Source: Collinsella sp.
GTDB lineage: Bacteria > Actinomycetota > Coriobacteriia > Coriobacteriales > Coriobacteriaceae
Assembly: GCA_031295725.1 (NCBI GenBank)
Contig: JAUMNV010000019.1
Location: 1 to 7,416, forward strand
Length of the DNA stretch: 7,416 nucleotides
Direction: 5' to 3'
The notes under the pieces were generated by a model that saw nothing but the letters and a program-made list of their open reading frames with translations, made no database searches and was not told the DNA's origin. Position 1 is the first letter of the stretch. Each line of letters begins with the position of its first letter. Positions 6,808-7,416 of the stretch are shown piece after piece. Made by a program: the position numbers and the translations under genes.

Positions 6808-6848
6808 AAAAGCGGGCTCAAGGGCATTCAACAAGCCCTTAAGCCCGC
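6808..6848 (-). terminator. Terminator-like hairpin directly upstream of the GntR gene
   Basis: Arms at 6812-6825 and 6835-6848 pair over 14 positions with one mismatch, around a 9-nt loop. On the minus strand the last arm runs into CTTTTG, so it fits a rho-independent terminator. It probably ends transcription from the HAD gene. It may instead act within the leader of the regulator mRNA, because only about 26 bases separate the T-run from the regulator ATG. Confidence 0.6.
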
Positions 6849-6851
6849 ATT

Positions 6852-6880
6852 AGCATAAAGTATGCTTGCTGCCGCACCAA
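6852..6880 (-). promoter_or_regulatory. Candidate promoter of the GntR gene with overlapping palindrome
   Basis: TTGGTG (6875-6880) and TATGCT (6852-6857) are 17 nt apart on the minus strand. The -10 element is one arm of the short palindrome AGCATA-AAG-TATGCT at 6852-6866, which could be a binding site for autoregulation. The -35 match is weak (three of six). The predicted start, near 6845, falls inside the first arm of the hairpin downstream. Confidence 0.3.
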
Positions 6881-6908
6881 AATGTCGGGTATTTACTCAT
6901 CTGACCCG

Positions 6909-6930
6909 AAAAACGCGCAACTACCGCGCT
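6909..6930 (-). terminator. Small terminator candidate just after the HAD gene
   Basis: On the minus strand AGCGCG and CGCGTT pair around a 7-nt loop and are followed by TTT (five Ts in total, two of them in the stem). The structure starts immediately after the HAD gene's TAG stop. It is short but GC-rich, and may act in series with the larger hairpin at 6808-6848. Confidence 0.45.
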
Positions 6931-6931
6931 C

Positions 6932-7416
6932 CTAAGAAAGCGTGAGCAGCTCCGGCAGCTGGTCGATAATCTTGTCCGCGGCATCCTGGCTAAAGCCAAA
7001 GCGCTCCTCGCGCTTGGCAATGACTGTCAGGCCGGCTCGCTTGCCGGCAGTGATGCCAGGCACCGAATCCTCAACGCAGCAGCAGCGATTCGCGGGCAGC
7101 CCCAGCAGGTCCAGCGCATGCAGGTAGATGTCGGGCTCGGGCTTGCTCTCCTTAAACTGCTCGCCGCTCACCACATACTCAAAGGCATCCGACAGCCCGC
7201 ATGCGTTGAGCACTTCCTCGATGCTATCCATGGGAGACGAGCTGGCAAGCGCCACGCGAACGCCGCGGCGCGGCAGCTCTCGAATCGTATCCACGGCGCC
7301 TGGGTTAATCAAAGCCTGATAGTCGCGCGGACGCTCATGCGCCCACTCGTCCCAACGGGCCAACGCTTCCTCGCCAGTGAAATGCCCCTTACCGGCGCGC
7401 TCAAACCAATCGACCA
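6932..7416 (-). CDS. HAD-superfamily hydrolase, beta-phosphoglucomutase-like (partial)
   Basis: The C-terminal 160 or so residues of a haloacid dehalogenase-type phosphatase or phosphomutase; the start lies beyond the right edge. The frame is open to the edge, reading VDWFERAGKGHFTGEEALARW before the TTG at 7363, so that TTG should not be taken as the start. Visible HAD motifs are motif II ALASSSP (the Ser after ALAS), motif III Lys in FKESKPEPDIY, and motif IV CVEDSVPGITAGKRAG with the metal-binding Glu-Asp. The SKPxPDIY and EDSxxGxxAxxxAG pattern is typical of subfamily IA, variant 3 (beta-phosphoglucomutase and sugar-phosphate phosphatases). The nucleophile motif DxD and most of the cap are outside the window. 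Terminator-like hairpins separate it from the GntR gene, so it is probably not part of the Amadori operon. Its substrate cannot be told. Confidence 0.85.
   Translation of the reverse strand, partial: VDWFERAGKGHFTGEEALARWDEWAHERPRDYQALINPGAVDTIRELPRRGVRVALASSSPMDSIEEVLNACGLSDAFEYVVSGEQFKESKPEPDIYLHALDLLGLPANRCCCVEDSVPGITAGKRAGLTVIAKREERFGFSQDAADKIIDQLPELLTLS

Noticed and set aside
6885..6909. Inverted repeat TCGGGT/ACCCGA with a 13-nt loop after the HAD gene
   Set aside because: The stem is only 6 bp with a long loop and no U-run directly after it. Better terminator candidates lie on both sides.

Overview
The window looks like part of the genome of a moderately GC-rich gut anaerobe, most likely a Coriobacteriia such as Collinsella. 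This rests on the look of the proteins, the codon choice and the gene set; no marker gene confirms it. All real genes lie on the minus strand, so transcription runs from high to low coordinates. There is no rRNA, tRNA, CRISPR array or insertion sequence, and no gene-free stretch exceeds 300 bases.

At the right edge (6932-7416) is the C-terminal part of a HAD-superfamily hydrolase, cut by the window end. Its 3' side carries a small terminator-like hairpin. The next 150 bases hold a second, larger terminator-like hairpin and a short palindrome. A GntR/HutC-type repressor gene follows (6038-6781). Its 3' flank has a 15-bp hairpin, and then comes a regulatory region with a perfect 9-5-9 palindrome, probably the operator of the operon downstream.

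From 5819 to 2 runs a tight five-gene operon: a YfcC/DcuC-type transporter, a YtcJ-like amidohydrolase, an FrlC-like epimerase, an FrlB-like SIS deglycase and an FrlD-like PfkB kinase. The last three closely resemble the Escherichia coli fructoselysine enzymes. The inferred scheme is that the transporter imports an Amadori compound (fructose-amine of an amino acid). FrlC interconverts the psicose and fructose forms, FrlD phosphorylates the sugar at O-6, and FrlB cleaves the 6-phosphate to glucose 6-phosphate and free amine. The GntR protein probably represses the operon until substrate appears.

The unusual parts are the amidohydrolase and the transporter type. A Dcu-family transporter plus a hydrolase recalls the Salmonella fructose-asparagine (fra) locus, whereas the B, C and D enzymes recall frl. 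The amidohydrolase lacks the second histidine of the usual HxH metal motif. Growth of Collinsella intestinalis on fructoselysine has, as I recall, been reported, so the pathway itself may be known; the amidohydrolase's role is the open question.
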